From CAVPJC01 sp963705155 (GTDB lineage Bacteria; Chloroflexota; Anaerolineae; Anaerolineales; UBA4823): 64,000 nt of DNA. The notes below the pieces were generated by a model that was given only the letters and a program-made list of their open reading frames with translations, did no database searches and was not told the origin of the DNA. The stretch covers positions 1 to 64,000 of the forward strand of contig CAVPJC010000005.1 in NCBI GenBank assembly GCA_963705155.1, written 5' to 3'. Made by a program: the position numbers and the translations under genes. Below are positions 45,853-56,198 of this stretch, piece by piece. How positions within the stretch are numbered: position 1 is the first letter of the stretch; each line of letters starts with the position of its first letter.

Positions 45853-47403
45853 TTAGAGCGGAATGCATCCATGCTTCTTGGCCGGGTTGACATCCCGCTT
45901 GTTGGAGAGCATCTCCAGGGAGTTGATCAGGCGCGGGCGCGTCTCGCGCGGCTCGATCACATCGTCAATGTAACCGCGTGAGGCAGCGATATAGGGATTG
46001 GCAAACTTTTCGCGGTATTCGGCTACCAGCTCAGCCTTGCGCTGCAGCGGGTCTTCGGCCTGGGCCAACTCTTTGCGGAAGATGATATTAACTGCACCGT
46101 CTGGTCCCATCACGGCGATCTCGGCGCTGGGCCAGGCCAGGTTGACATCACCGCGAATGTGCTTGCTGCTCATCACATCGTAGGCGCCGCCGTAAGCCTT
46201 GCGCGTCACCACGGTGAGCTTGGGAACGGTGGCCTCGCAGTAAGCGTAGAGCAGCTTTGCGCCAGAGCGGATGATACCGCCATGTTCCTGCCCTGTCCCG
46301 GGCATGAAGCCCGGCACATCCACAAAGGTAAGGATGGGCAGGTTGAAGGCATCGCAGAAACGTACGAACCTGGCGGCTTTTTCGGATGAATTGATATCCA
46401 GCACGCCTGCCAGGACCGCCGGCTGGTTGGCGATGATGCCAATGCTGTGGCCTCCCAGGTAGGCGAACCCCACCACAATGTTGGCGGCGTAGGCTTCCTG
46501 AATTTCGAAGAACTGCCCGTCATCCACAATCATATGGATGACGTCTTTAATGTTGTAAGGTTTTCCAGGGTCGTCGGGAATGATCTTATCCAGGCCTTCT
46601 GCCATGCGCAGCGGGTCATCGTTGTTGGGGAGGAAAGGTGCGTCTTCCATATTATTCTGCGGCAGGAAGGCGAGCAATTTTCGAATCAGGTAGAGGGCAT
46701 CAGCTTCGGTATCGGCCGCCAGGTGGCATACGCCGGAAATCTCGGAGTGGGTACTGGCGCCGCCCAGCTCTTCAAAGGAGACTTCTTCATGCGTCACAGC
46801 TTTTACCACTTCGGGGCCGGTGACAAACATGTAGGATGAATCGCGCACCATGATAATAAAATCGGTGAGGGCGGGTGAATATACCGCTCCCCCGGCGCAG
46901 GGTCCCATAATCACACTGATCTGCGGAATGACTCCCGACGCCAGCGTATTGCGCAAAAAAATATCGGCATAACCACCCAGCGAAACGACTCCCTCCTGGA
47001 TGCGTGCTCCGCCTGAATCGTTCAATCCGATCAGCGGGGCGCCGTTTTTCATGGCCATATCCATGATCTTGCAAATCTTTTCGGCATGCACCTCACCCAG
47101 GCTGCCGCCAAACACTGTGAAATCCTGTGAATAAATGTACACCAGGCGCCCGTCGATGGTGCCCCAGCCAGTCACGACGCTGTCGCCCGGGTACTTCTGC
47201 TTATCAAGGCCAAAATCAGTGGTGCGGTGAACGACAAAGGCATCGATCTCGCGGAAAGAGCCTTTATCCAGCACCAGGTCAATCCGTTCGCGGGCCGTCA
47301 GGCGGCCGCGCTGGTGTTGGGCCTCAATCCGTTCGGGACCGCCCCCCTGCCTGCTTTGGGTCTTTAATTCACGCAACTGGATTAATTTGGCGTCATCGCT
47401 CAT
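45853..47403 (-). CDS. pccB: Acyl-CoA (propionyl-CoA) carboxylase carboxyltransferase subunit
   Basis: This intact 516-residue protein matches the beta subunit of propionyl-CoA carboxylase or methylmalonyl-CoA decarboxylase alpha. It reads GRLTARERIDLVLDKGSF, SQDFTVFGGSLGEVHAEK, LNDSGGARIQEGV and KAYGGAYDVMSSKH, and ends in the typical KHGCIPL region. It transfers the carboxyl group from biotin to propionyl- or acetyl-CoA. With AccC and BCCP in the same operon a carboxylase is likelier than a sodium-pumping decarboxylase, for which no membrane subunits are seen. The start has GGGAG upstream. Confidence 0.95.
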   Translation of the reverse strand: MSDDAKLIQLRELKTQSRQGGGPERIEAQHQRGRLTARERIDLVLDKGSFREIDAFVVHRTTDFGLDKQKYPGDSVVTGWGTIDGRLVYIYSQDFTVFGGSLGEVHAEKICKIMDMAMKNGAPLIGLNDSGGARIQEGVVSLGGYADIFLRNTLASGVIPQISVIMGPCAGGAVYSPALTDFIIMVRDSSYMFVTGPEVVKAVTHEEVSFEELGGASTHSEISGVCHLAADTEADALYLIRKLLAFLPQNNMEDAPFLPNNDDPLRMAEGLDKIIPDDPGKPYNIKDVIHMIVDDGQFFEIQEAYAANIVVGFAYLGGHSIGIIANQPAVLAGVLDINSSEKAARFVRFCDAFNLPILTFVDVPGFMPGTGQEHGGIIRSGAKLLYAYCEATVPKLTVVTRKAYGGAYDVMSSKHIRGDVNLAWPSAEIAVMGPDGAVNIIFRKELAQAEDPLQRKAELVAEYREKFANPYIAASRGYIDDVIEPRETRPRLINSLEMLSNKRDVNPAKKHGCIPL

Positions 47404-47564
47404 CTGTTTCTCCCATGGCGCAACAGCACATGCCGTTACCGCAAAAAATAACGTCGCGACCGAGTCGCCGATCTTGATCGACCAGCATTAACTACCTATC
47501 CATAATTGGCGGGTTAGCGCCTCAATACGCCTTCTCTCCGAATTTCAGGATGACATAAATTGTA

Positions 47565-47999
47565 TCAGTTATATCCAAAAAATAATTTTGTTCGTGGCCG
47601 ACGCAGGAGGATAACAATGCCTGCCAGCAGAATCAGATTTACCGCTGCGAAAAACCACACACTGTTTCTTTCTGCGCCCTGCCTGAAAAGCAGGCGGTCG
47701 AGCCAGTAATACGCCGAGAAAATCCAGGCTGCTATGGGGGTCAGGCGGGCCGCCCAGCCACGCCCGCTCCACAGACCCAAGGCCAGGAGAAACCAGGCTG
47801 CACCCCACACCAGACCGCTGACCGCCAGGTACAGCGGAGAAATCGGCAGCAAACCTGCCCAAAAGCTCCAACCTGCCAGCGCCTCCCAGAGGCGCAGCAG
47901 GTTGATCACAGCAATCATTAAAACCCCGGTTGCTATCAGGGTTACGCCGGCAGGGCGAGACAGTCTGATTTCATCGCCCGGTAATTTTCTATTAACCAA
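47565..47999 (-). CDS. Uncharacterised four-helix membrane protein
   Basis: This 144-residue protein has four hydrophobic segments (about residues 18-36, 45-65, 68-82 and 115-133). A conserved-looking feature is WSGRGWAARLTPIAAWIFS between helices 2 and 3. I recognise no family function. The start appears to be TTG at 47999 with GAGG upstream. It follows the oxidoreductase gene by 20 bases and could be co-transcribed with it. The gap to its left (47404-47564) shows nothing clear. Confidence 0.6.
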   Translation of the reverse strand: MVNRKLPGDEIRLSRPAGVTLIATGVLMIAVINLLRLWEALAGWSFWAGLLPISPLYLAVSGLVWGAAWFLLALGLWSGRGWAARLTPIAAWIFSAYYWLDRLLFRQGAERNSVWFFAAVNLILLAGIVILLRRPRTKLFFGYN

Positions 48000-48019
48000 T
48001 GCACAACCTCGAATATTGA

Positions 48020-49051
48020 TTACCCAATGTCAAGGGTGATTTTTCCCAACTGTTCTCCGCTTGCCAGGTGAGTTTGAGCGGCGGCGGCTTCAGCCAGAGG
48101 GTATGTGCGGTCGAGTGTGGCGTGCAGCTTACCGGCAAACACCAGGTCCATCACGCGGGTGAAATCTGTGCGGGTACCCATGGTGGAGCCGATAATCGTG
48201 AGGTGTTTGCCAAAGATGAAGCGGTTATCTATCTCGAATTTTGGACCGCCGGTGTTGCCCACCGTGAGGATACGCCCCCCTTTACGGGCAGCGCGAAAAC
48301 TGAGCGGGAAGGTGGTGCCCACATTGTCTACCACCACGTCCACCCCGCGCCGGCTGGTAAGCTGGTAGATTGCTTTGGCCCAGTTTTCCTCTTTAGAGCG
48401 GTCAATCAGAAAGTCGGCGCCCAGCGCTTCGGCCACTGCCAGCTTGCCGGGGTTAGCGCCCACCACATACACCGTGGCGCCGGCAAGTTTGGCGACCTGG
48501 ATGGCAGCCGTATTCACACCGCCGGCTGCACCCACCACCAGCACGCTTTCGCCGGGGCGCAGAGCCGCCCGCCCAATCAACGAGTGCCAGGCGGTGTGAA
48601 ATACCAGCGCTGCAGCCGCGGCGTGGTGCGGGTCGAAGCCATCTGGCAAACGGTAAAGATTGCCCGCCGGCACCACCACGTATTCAGCATAAGTGCCGCG
48701 GCGTGTCTCGCCCAGCAGCTCCCAGGTGGTGCAAAGGTTATCTTGACCGGCGGTGCAAAATTCACACTGGCCGCAACTCAAATTGGAATTGATCACCACC
48801 TGCTCGCCCACTGACCATTGTGATACACCGGACCCTAAGCCCGCCACCTTGCCGGCGCCATCTGCGCCGGGGATGTGTGGGTACGCCAGTTTAATCCCGG
48901 GCCAACCCTCGCGGACCCACAGGTCCAACCGGTTAAGGGCGGCAGCTTTCAAGCGTACGAGCACCTGACCCGCGCCTGGCTCGGGTGTGGGAAAATCCTG
49001 GTACTCCAGGACCTCTGGCCCACCGTGCTTATGGAACAACACTGCTTTCAT
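48020..49051 (-). CDS. Zinc-binding alcohol dehydrogenase/quinone oxidoreductase family protein
   Basis: This 343-residue medium-chain dehydrogenase has its N-terminal GroES-like domain starting MKAVLFHKHGGPEVLE. The structural zinc motif is CGQCEFCTAGQDNLC. The NAD(P) domain has VLVVGAAGGVNTAAIQVAKL. The catalytic zinc site appears altered: the usual Cys near residue 40 is Asn (AAALNRLDLW), so it is closer to the quinone-oxidoreductase-like branch that keeps only the structural zinc. The start at 49051 has GAGG upstream. The substrate is unknown. Confidence 0.87.
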   Translation of the reverse strand: MKAVLFHKHGGPEVLEYQDFPTPEPGAGQVLVRLKAAALNRLDLWVREGWPGIKLAYPHIPGADGAGKVAGLGSGVSQWSVGEQVVINSNLSCGQCEFCTAGQDNLCTTWELLGETRRGTYAEYVVVPAGNLYRLPDGFDPHHAAAAALVFHTAWHSLIGRAALRPGESVLVVGAAGGVNTAAIQVAKLAGATVYVVGANPGKLAVAEALGADFLIDRSKEENWAKAIYQLTSRRGVDVVVDNVGTTFPLSFRAARKGGRILTVGNTGGPKFEIDNRFIFGKHLTIIGSTMGTRTDFTRVMDLVFAGKLHATLDRTYPLAEAAAAQTHLASGEQLGKITLDIG

Positions 49052-49196
49052 GGTTGCCTCATCCAAAGGAACGGTATCAATTGCCTGGCAATACAGTTAA
49101 TGTCAGCGACCCCGTCTGCCTTCTATCTGACCCAGAATTGTAACCCGGTTACCGCCCTTTTGGGTAATTTGTGGCAGATTGCAGCTGCGTAAGGGC

Positions 49197-49904
49197 TCAC
49201 GAACCAGTCTGCCTCTTCCGGCGCCTCCAAAATCGGAACATATCCACCACCGTATGCACCACGAGTTTCATTTTTGCCCCCGTGGGTTTGCCCGCGAGCC
49301 GGGGGGCGTACTGGATCTCAACTTCCACCAGTTTTGCGCCCCTGTCCCTGGCTTTGATCAGGATTTCTGCCAGGAAAAAAGCGCTGCGCCAGTATTCAAT
49401 CTCGATAGCGCGCAGCACTTCCATGCGGTACATGCTGATGTACTGGAACTGGCGCAGCGGCATGTTGAACAAGGTGCGAACCAGGAAAATATTGGTATAA
49501 GAGATCAGCCGGCGCAGCAGGGTGTAATCGCTGCGGTCTGAGCGCAGGCCTACCACAATATCTGCACCAGGAGCCGCGTGGATATACCGCTGCAGCTCGT
49601 CAGGATGCAGGGCAAGGTCTGCCGGGATCAATATCATCCATTCTCCATGCGCTTGTGCGGCGGCAGTCACAAAGGCGCCGCCAATGCCGCGGTTGGTCGG
49701 GTGATGCACGACGCGAACCGCCTGGAATCGTACAGCCAGAGAATCAGCCAGGGCGCCGGTGCCATCATGGCTGCCATCGTCCACAATCAAGATCTCGGAC
49801 TGTACGCCCAGCTCCTGCATTTTCGCGCGCACCACTTCCACACAGCGAGCCAGGTTTGCCTGCTCGTTGTAGGCTGGCACGAAAACCGTCAGAAAGGGGA
49901 TCAT
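49197..49904 (-). CDS. Glycosyltransferase family 2, DPM1/polyprenyl-phosphate mannosyltransferase-like
   Basis: This 235-residue GT-A transferase has the text TVFVPAYNEQANLARCVEVV, LIVDDGSHDGTGALAD and NRGIGGAFVTAAAQAHGEW. It lacks the C-terminal membrane helices of longer relatives. Such enzymes load a sugar onto polyprenyl phosphate to serve as donor for GT-C enzymes. It overlaps the stop of the large GT-C protein gene upstream (ATGA), strongly suggesting that it makes the lipid-linked donor which that protein uses. The usual DxD appears as PADLA in its second metal position. Confidence 0.88.
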   Translation of the reverse strand: MIPFLTVFVPAYNEQANLARCVEVVRAKMQELGVQSEILIVDDGSHDGTGALADSLAVRFQAVRVVHHPTNRGIGGAFVTAAAQAHGEWMILIPADLALHPDELQRYIHAAPGADIVVGLRSDRSDYTLLRRLISYTNIFLVRTLFNMPLRQFQYISMYRMEVLRAIEIEYWRSAFFLAEILIKARDRGAKLVEVEIQYAPRLAGKPTGAKMKLVVHTVVDMFRFWRRRKRQTGS

Positions 49905-52900
49905 GGATTAAATTTTAGCTCGCGGATGTGAATGTTTGCCGTCTCTCCGGTTTCGACGTTCAAGATTTCGATGCGCATCCGGCTCACCATTTTGGGGCCT
50001 TTGTCGAAGGACAGCCTGACATTGGGGTCGCCGGCGTCTTTCAAGAAGGTTTGCTGGTAGGTAATCGCCTGGCTGTCAGCGGTTTCGTAGAGCTGCACGG
50101 TGAGCCTGAGATTGACCATCCCGAAATCTGCCTCCAGGGATGATATTGTCGCGCTCCTGTGGGAAAGCGAGCTCGATGACGAACGGGTTGGCTTCCAGGC
50201 CGCGTATCAGCGTAAACAGATCGCCGTCGAAGATGAGCTGTGGTATCCCCATATCCGTGGGTGAGTAGCGCATGTCCACGGTCTGACCGTCGATCTGGAC
50301 CTGGCTTTCCAGAAGCTGTTTGCGCGCCTCGCGTTCTGCCGCAAACAAGACGTCGGCGTTCGGGCTGTAGCGCAAGCGCACAAAGAGGAACCCAGGCGTA
50401 CCATCCGGGTAGGGAATGGTCTGTTCCAGGCGCACATCCGTAAACTTGGGATCATCCAGCGCTTGCCGGTACTCCGCCGGAGTCATCACAAAGACATCGT
50501 TGTCGCTCAAGGGCAGGTGCGTGAACAGGAACGAAGCGATGCCACCCATGCGCACCCGTCCCCGGTCTTTTTCGGGCACAAAGAAGCGGATGAAGTTGTC
50601 GGGTCCGTTGGCCCAGGTGGAAGTTACCAACACAGTGGCGTTGGGGTCTTTTTGGATGAAGTCCGGGATGGCTTCTTCGAAGAGCTGCCTGGCGCCGTAC
50701 TGCATGCCGTATAACCCGTAATCGTGAAACCACAGCGGTCCATCCACGAGAGCGGTACGCAGCAGGGCGAGGTTGGCCCATGCGAGACCGATAAAGACAA
50801 CCAGAGCGGCGATCCGGTAGGGCAGGCGGTTTTTCAGCCGCTCCAATAACCATTCTAAACCCAGGCCGATGATGATGTTGGCAGGGATGATAAATGCCAG
50901 CACGCGTGCAATGCCGATATCCACCAGCGCCGCCCCTACAGGGGTTGCCAGCCCGGCCAAAATCACAGCCCGGTGGGCCGGGGATCGCACCCACCTGAGG
51001 CAGATCAGCAAGCCAATGACAAAAAGCGGCAGCATGGCGGTCAGAATGTGCCCCATGCCCAGCATGCGGTGGCGGTCCAGATCCTGGGTGTTGGAGAAGA
51101 ACCAGTATTGGGGGCTGAGCCCGAAGCTGTACCGCTGCAGGAACCCAAGCATCTTATCCTGGAGGGGAATGGGTGAATACCAGTAAGAACCGACCATGCG
51201 CAGGTGCTCGCTGATCGCCTCCGGCTGGTTTAAACGGAAACTGATAAAGGGCAATGCCAACACTGCCGCCAGCGCCAATCCACGCAGCAAAATGGCCGGC
51301 TGGCGGAAGTGGTAGCGCAAGTCTGAAAGAAACAGCAACCCGGCAGCAGCCAGGATGATGGCCTGTGCGTTGGAATATGAGTAGAAATGTTGCCGCCCCA
51401 AAGACGATGGCTGCATACAAGTAGCGCGGATTTTCGCAGCGGTAGAGCAGGTAAAACAGCAAAAATCCGGCATAAAATGCCGCCGTCATCACCGTTTCAA
51501 AGGCAGTGCGGGAGTGCAAGAACCAGGCGGGCGTCAAGGCTACCAGCAGTACGCCTGCCCACCAGTAACGCGCCTTAAAAATCGCGCTTAAGGATCAAAC
51601 CCACCGCCGCCGCCCCCAGCAGGCTCACCGCCGCCGAGGTAGCGCGCGCCACAAAGATGGATTTACCGAAAAGAGTCAGGGTCAGGGCGTGGAAATACAT
51701 GGAGATCAACGGCGTCCAGCGCTGACCGGCGGCTTCCACATACATGGGCAGCAGGCTGCCATCCAGGCCGTGGAAATGGCGGGTGATCAAATCTTCACCA
51801 AACAGCGTTTGAACGGCTTCATCGCCGAAAAAATAGATCGGGAAGCGTTCCAGAGCCCAGAAGCGGGTGATCGTGTAAACCAGCAGCGCGCCGGCAAATA
51901 AGGCTGCGGGAAGTGTTACCGTACGTGCCAGCGCACCCAGAAGATCGGCGCTGGCCCACAGCCAACGACGCAGTGCTGACCGGGGAGCGCTCATCGCCCC
52001 CGGCAAGGCATCCACGGTCAACCGTACCTGGCTGGCTTCTGACAGTTCCAGCCCTGCCGGTGTAGGAAGCCCGCCAGCGTTGTACGTGGTTTCCAGCACC
52101 CAGCGATCTTTATAAAATTCATGACCAAAATTCGGGCGCAGGCGGCTCACGCGACCGGGCAATGCCCGCAGCCAGGCACGGAATGCCCGCCTCTCGACGC
52201 TCAGATCACTGATTAAAAGGTACAGGGTGATCCCGGAACAAAGCAGGCTGAGCAACAACCCGCTGTAAAACGTCCAGGGGCGGTAAGTGAACTCATAGCG
52301 GTGCGTACCAGCCGGGGCTTGAACCGCCAGGAACCCGTTGGCATTTTCAAGCTTTGCGGGGCGGTCATCCACGCGCACCTGCCAGCCGGGATAATGCATG
52401 GTCAGCACCACCAATGTCTCGTCGCCTGCTCCGCTGGCGATCACCTCCACCCGGTTCGGTCCGGGGGAGTATGAAGTGAACGCAGCTACTTCATCTATCC
52501 CAACCGCCTGAGAAGGGTTACCAGTGCGCAGCGCCGTGTTCTGGATAATAAAGGCGTAGGGCAGGCTTTTGGTCATGCGGTAAATGTTGTAACCTTCTGA
52601 TTGGCCGACCAATTGGCCGCCATCCTGATCAGGCGGCGCCTCGCTCATGCTTTGCAGAATATAGTGAGGAGCCGGGTTTAACAGCCGGTTGCTGATATTC
52701 CCCTCCAGGCTGCGTGTTTCCCCAAAGTGATACCACACTTCAATAAATCGCAGGCGCGCCGCCAGGATTTCAACCTGGCCCATATTGTTAGGGTTGGCGC
52801 GCATATAGGTATCGGTCAGGTCGTACTGGCGCAGCCAGCGGGCGGCCGCGGCCAACTTCTGGTTGGCTGGGCTGGTCAGAAGGTATGGGCGGTTGGTCTT

Positions 52901-54508
52901 GTAAACCTCGGATATGCCCCACAGCATCAATACACTCAGCACTGCCAGCCCGGCATACGCAGCGCCTGAGCGTAATTTGGATGACAACCGCCCGCCGTTG
53001 AGATTCACCAGGCTTTCCAACACTCGCCAGGCGCTATCGAGACCCAGCGCCGCCAGGATGATGACCGCAAAGCTGCCAAAGATCAGAATGCGCAGCAGGT
53101 GGCGGAACTGCAGCAAGATTTTGGTTTGGATGAACGTGCTGTACCAGGGCGTGAGGTCCATATCAATCCACAGGACCACAAACAACGCCAGGAGTAAAAA
53201 GAACACCAACGGTCTGCGCGGGCGTTTCCAGACGGCTACAGGCAGCAGGATCAATGCTACAAACGGCGCCAACCCGATGTAGGCGTAATATTCTTCACGC
53301 GCAGGCAGCACGCTGAAGGCGTCTGGACGGTAGGGGTCTTTGGATGTGTAATCCTGAAAGATTTGCTGAAAGGTGTGGGCGCCGGCAATCTCCATGGATT
53401 TATCCAGCCGCGGCCAAAACTCCAACAATGGCAAAAGCTGAACCGCCACAACCCCCAGCGCCAAAACGCCGGTAATACCCAGCGTTCCCAACAGCTTTAA
53501 ATCCAGCTTGACAAAGGGTTTACGCCGCTGAAAGTGGGGCAGCATCGCCAGTGAAAACAGGATGGCTGTGAAGAACAGGTAAAAAGAATAGTAGGCGTTT
53601 CCTGAAAAGAAGGATAAAGCCAACGCAAAAACCGCCATGGCAATGTAGCGCCGGCGCCGGGTTTGAGCAGCCTGGAACAGGCTGGCAACCGTCCACGGGA
53701 TCCAGGCAAATCCCAGGACGAACAAATACTGCCCCTGGAAAAAGCGCGCTGCCGGCTGCCCGGCGAAGGCGAACATGAGCGCCCCCCACACTCGCGCCGG
53801 GCGGCTCATTCCCAACGCCGCTCCCAGCCACCACATCCCCAGCGCTCCCAGCACGAAACTGAGCAGCACTGCCAGCTTGAAGCCATCGCGCACACCAAAG
53901 ATCAACACAGGCAGGCTGGCGACCGGGTTGAAGGCATGCATCATGGGGTCGGCTACATACGGCACACCCGTGCGCAGGTATGGGTTCCACAGTGGGAATT
54001 TGTGATCGATATGGATGCTGTTATACAGCACCCAGTCCAGCGATTGGAAGATCCCGGATTCAATGCCGGGCAACTCGGTGGGCTTGCCAAAATCCATGAA
54101 CCCCGAGCAAAACAGGAGCACGGCGATCACGATAACGGCAATTTCCAGCAGGGCGCTGCGCCAGGTTGGTTTTTCTGTAATCGTTTCCCGGCTGGGCGCC
54201 GGTATATCTTCTCCTGTGAGCGCTGCCTCATTTGAAGGCGCAGGCACAGGAATTTCGGGGGCGGCCGGTGTTATTTCGGATTGGAGCCGGGTGACGTTCT
54301 TACCAGCTTGCGGACCCAGGCTGCGGTAGCGTAACCAGGTGAGCGTAGGTGAATAGGCTCCGAAGATGAAGACGCCTGGCGCGCTGTCTTTTTGACCCAG
54401 GCCGCGCCTGTGGAGAATTTGACGCAGGCCACGCAACACCCACAGATCTAACAGGACTGCAGTCAGGATAGCGCCAACGATGATTAAAGCCAGCGTATCG
54501 CCAGACAT
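49901..54508 (-). CDS. Large membrane protein: YfhO-like GT-C region fused to a GT39/ArnT-like region, three frameshifts
   Basis: This protein has about 1530 residues. Residues 1-800 read as a YfhO-type multi-spanning GT-C protein. It has many hydrophobic segments and ends in the extracytoplasmic sandwich MHYPGWQVRVDDRPAK that is typical of YfhO. Without a break, a second GT-C unit follows, with TRFWALERFPIYFFGDEAVQ. Its Asp-Glu pair matches the catalytic acidic residues of GT39/ArnT/PMT enzymes. Frames change near 51580, 51385 and 50115. The C-terminal 200 residues are a soluble beta-rich domain. It probably glycosylates lipids or proteins outside the membrane using polyprenyl-linked sugar from the coupled GT2 gene. 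Both activities are inferred. Confidence 0.75.
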
Positions 54509-54515
54509 AAGGGGG

Positions 54516-55686
54516 TTATCTCAGGCCGGTCTCCATCCTGGCAATCACCATGCGCTGCACCTCGCTGGTGCCTTCATAAATTTCTGTGATCTTGGCATCC
54601 CGGAAATAACGCTCCACCGGCAGCTCCTTGCTATATCCAATGCCACCGTGGATCTGCAGTGCGGCGTGTGTCACGAACATGGCGGTTTCGGAAGCAAATA
54701 GCTTGGCCATCGATGCTTCCAATGAATAACGCTCGCCAGTCACCTTGGAACGCTCTTTCTTCAGCGCTGCATTGTATACCAGCAAACGCGCTGCCTCGAT
54801 ACGCGTTTTCATGTCAGCAAGTTTGAAAGATATCCCCTGGAACTCACCGATTTTCTGCCCGAACGCCTCCCGTTCTACGGCATAGGCTACACTGGCTGCG
54901 TAAGCGGCTTCGGCAATCCCCAACCCCTGGGCGCCGATGCCGATCCGACCGGCATCCAGCACCGTCATGGCGATCTTAAATCCTTCGCCTTCCTCCCCCA
55001 GACGGCTGTCCAGGGGGGCGTGGTAATCTTCAAATACCAGCTCGCTGGTGGCTGAAGCGCGGATGCCCAGCTTGGGCTCCTTCTTGCCGCGGATATAGCC
55101 AGGTCGGGTGGCATCCACCAGGAAGGCGGTGATGCCTTTCTGCTTCTTTTCTGGCGCGGTCATGGCGAAAAGCACCACGTAATCGGCCACCGGGCCGCTG
55201 GTAACCCACGATTTGCGCCCGTTGATGACATAGTGGTCACCCTGCAGCACAGCGCGGCTGCGCATCGTGCCGGCATCCGAGCCAGACATAGGCTCGGTGA
55301 GCGAGTATGCGCCGATGGCCTCGCCCGGAGGCCACCGGCTTGAGGTATTTTTGCTTTTGGGCTTCGGTGCCAAATTTGAGCAAGCCGTGGCAGAACAGGG
55401 AATTGTTAACCGACATGATCGTGCCATGCGAGGCGTCAGCCCGGCAGATTTCTTCCAACGCCAGTACATAAGCCAGGGTATCCATGCCGGCTCCCCCATA
55501 CTCCTCCGGCACCTCGATGCCCATAAAACCCATTTCCCCCATCTTCTTAATGGTTTCGGATGGAAATTCGCCCGATTCGTCGTGTTCGGCTGCGATGGGA
55601 GCGATTTCTTTCTGGGCGAAATCGCGTGCAGCCTGGCGGATCATGTTGTGCTCATCACTGAATTCGAACAACCCATAACTGGTCAT
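54516..55686 (-). CDS. Acyl-CoA dehydrogenase (short-chain/butyryl type), one frameshift
   Basis: This FAD enzyme has about 390 residues. It starts with the helical domain text ARDFAQKEIAPIAAEHDESG. The middle beta domain reads AYSLTEPMSGSDAGTM, and the C-terminal part has YFRDAKITEIYEGTSEVQR, in which Glu of YEGT is the catalytic base. The frame changes near 55325, beside a GGG run. The start follows AGGAGGAG. It introduces a trans double bond into acyl-CoA and needs an electron-transfer flavoprotein not seen here. It may act in the same metabolism as the acyl-CoA carboxylase. It lies 7 bases upstream of the GT-C gene. Confidence 0.93.
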
Positions 55687-55722
55687 CGTTCTCCTCCTGG
55701 GGACATGCGAGCCAATTTGGAA

Positions 55723-55731
55723 ATTATAGCA
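55723..55731 (-). promoter_or_regulatory. Extended -10 promoter of the acyl-CoA dehydrogenase gene (TGCTATAAT)
   Basis: On the minus strand a consensus TATAAT (55728-55723) is preceded by TGC, an extended -10. Transcription would start about 30 bases upstream of the gene. No good -35 is visible at 17 bases. Confidence 0.55.
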
Positions 55732-55876
55732 TGCAGCACGATGTGTGGGAAAATGCTTTCAAAAGCAATAACTGTGCGACTCCATCAAGCCCGGCTACCA
55801 TGCGATAGAAAACCTCCACGGATGCGTATGGGGTGATAGAATACGCCTGCCGGCAGAAACAGAAAGGTAGAAAAAT

Positions 55877-56197
55877 ATGACCGATGAAATTACAGTAGAT
55901 TTGTTTGATCACCTGGTGCAACTTGCTGCCCTGGAGCTTATCCCACAGGAAGCCGAATACCTGCGCCGCGAGCTGAATAACCAGCTGCGCGCCATCCATG
56001 AACTGGAGGCCATCCCGTTGGAAGACGATACGCCCATCTCGTCTCATGGCGTACCGTATCCTCCGGAGCGCACCCCGCCCGCGCGCGCCGATGAATGGAT
56101 CCCCTGTACCAATACCGGCGATATCCTGGCTCAGGCCCCCGAGCTGGATGAAGGTTACCTGATTGTGCCAGAAATCCCTCACACGGAATTGAAATAA
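55877..56197 (+). CDS. gatC: Asp-tRNA(Asn)/Glu-tRNA(Gln) amidotransferase subunit C
   Basis: This 106-residue protein is of normal GatC length. It reads VQLAALELIPQEAEYLRREL, with a middle helix ending in LEAIPLEDDTP, and a proline-rich tail that winds around GatA. It helps GatA and GatB to form Gln-tRNA(Gln) or Asn-tRNA(Asn) by transamidation. The start has AAAGG upstream. GatA follows after one base, so the two are co-translated. GatB lies 5 kb downstream on the same strand. Confidence 0.9.
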   Translation: MTDEITVDLFDHLVQLAALELIPQEAEYLRRELNNQLRAIHELEAIPLEDDTPISSHGVPYPPERTPPARADEWIPCTNTGDILAQAPELDEGYLIVPEIPHTELK

Positions 56198-56198
56198 T

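Noticed and set aside
48068..48814. Plus-strand open frame of 248 codons
   Set aside because: It is antisense to the zinc-binding dehydrogenase, which has clear motifs.
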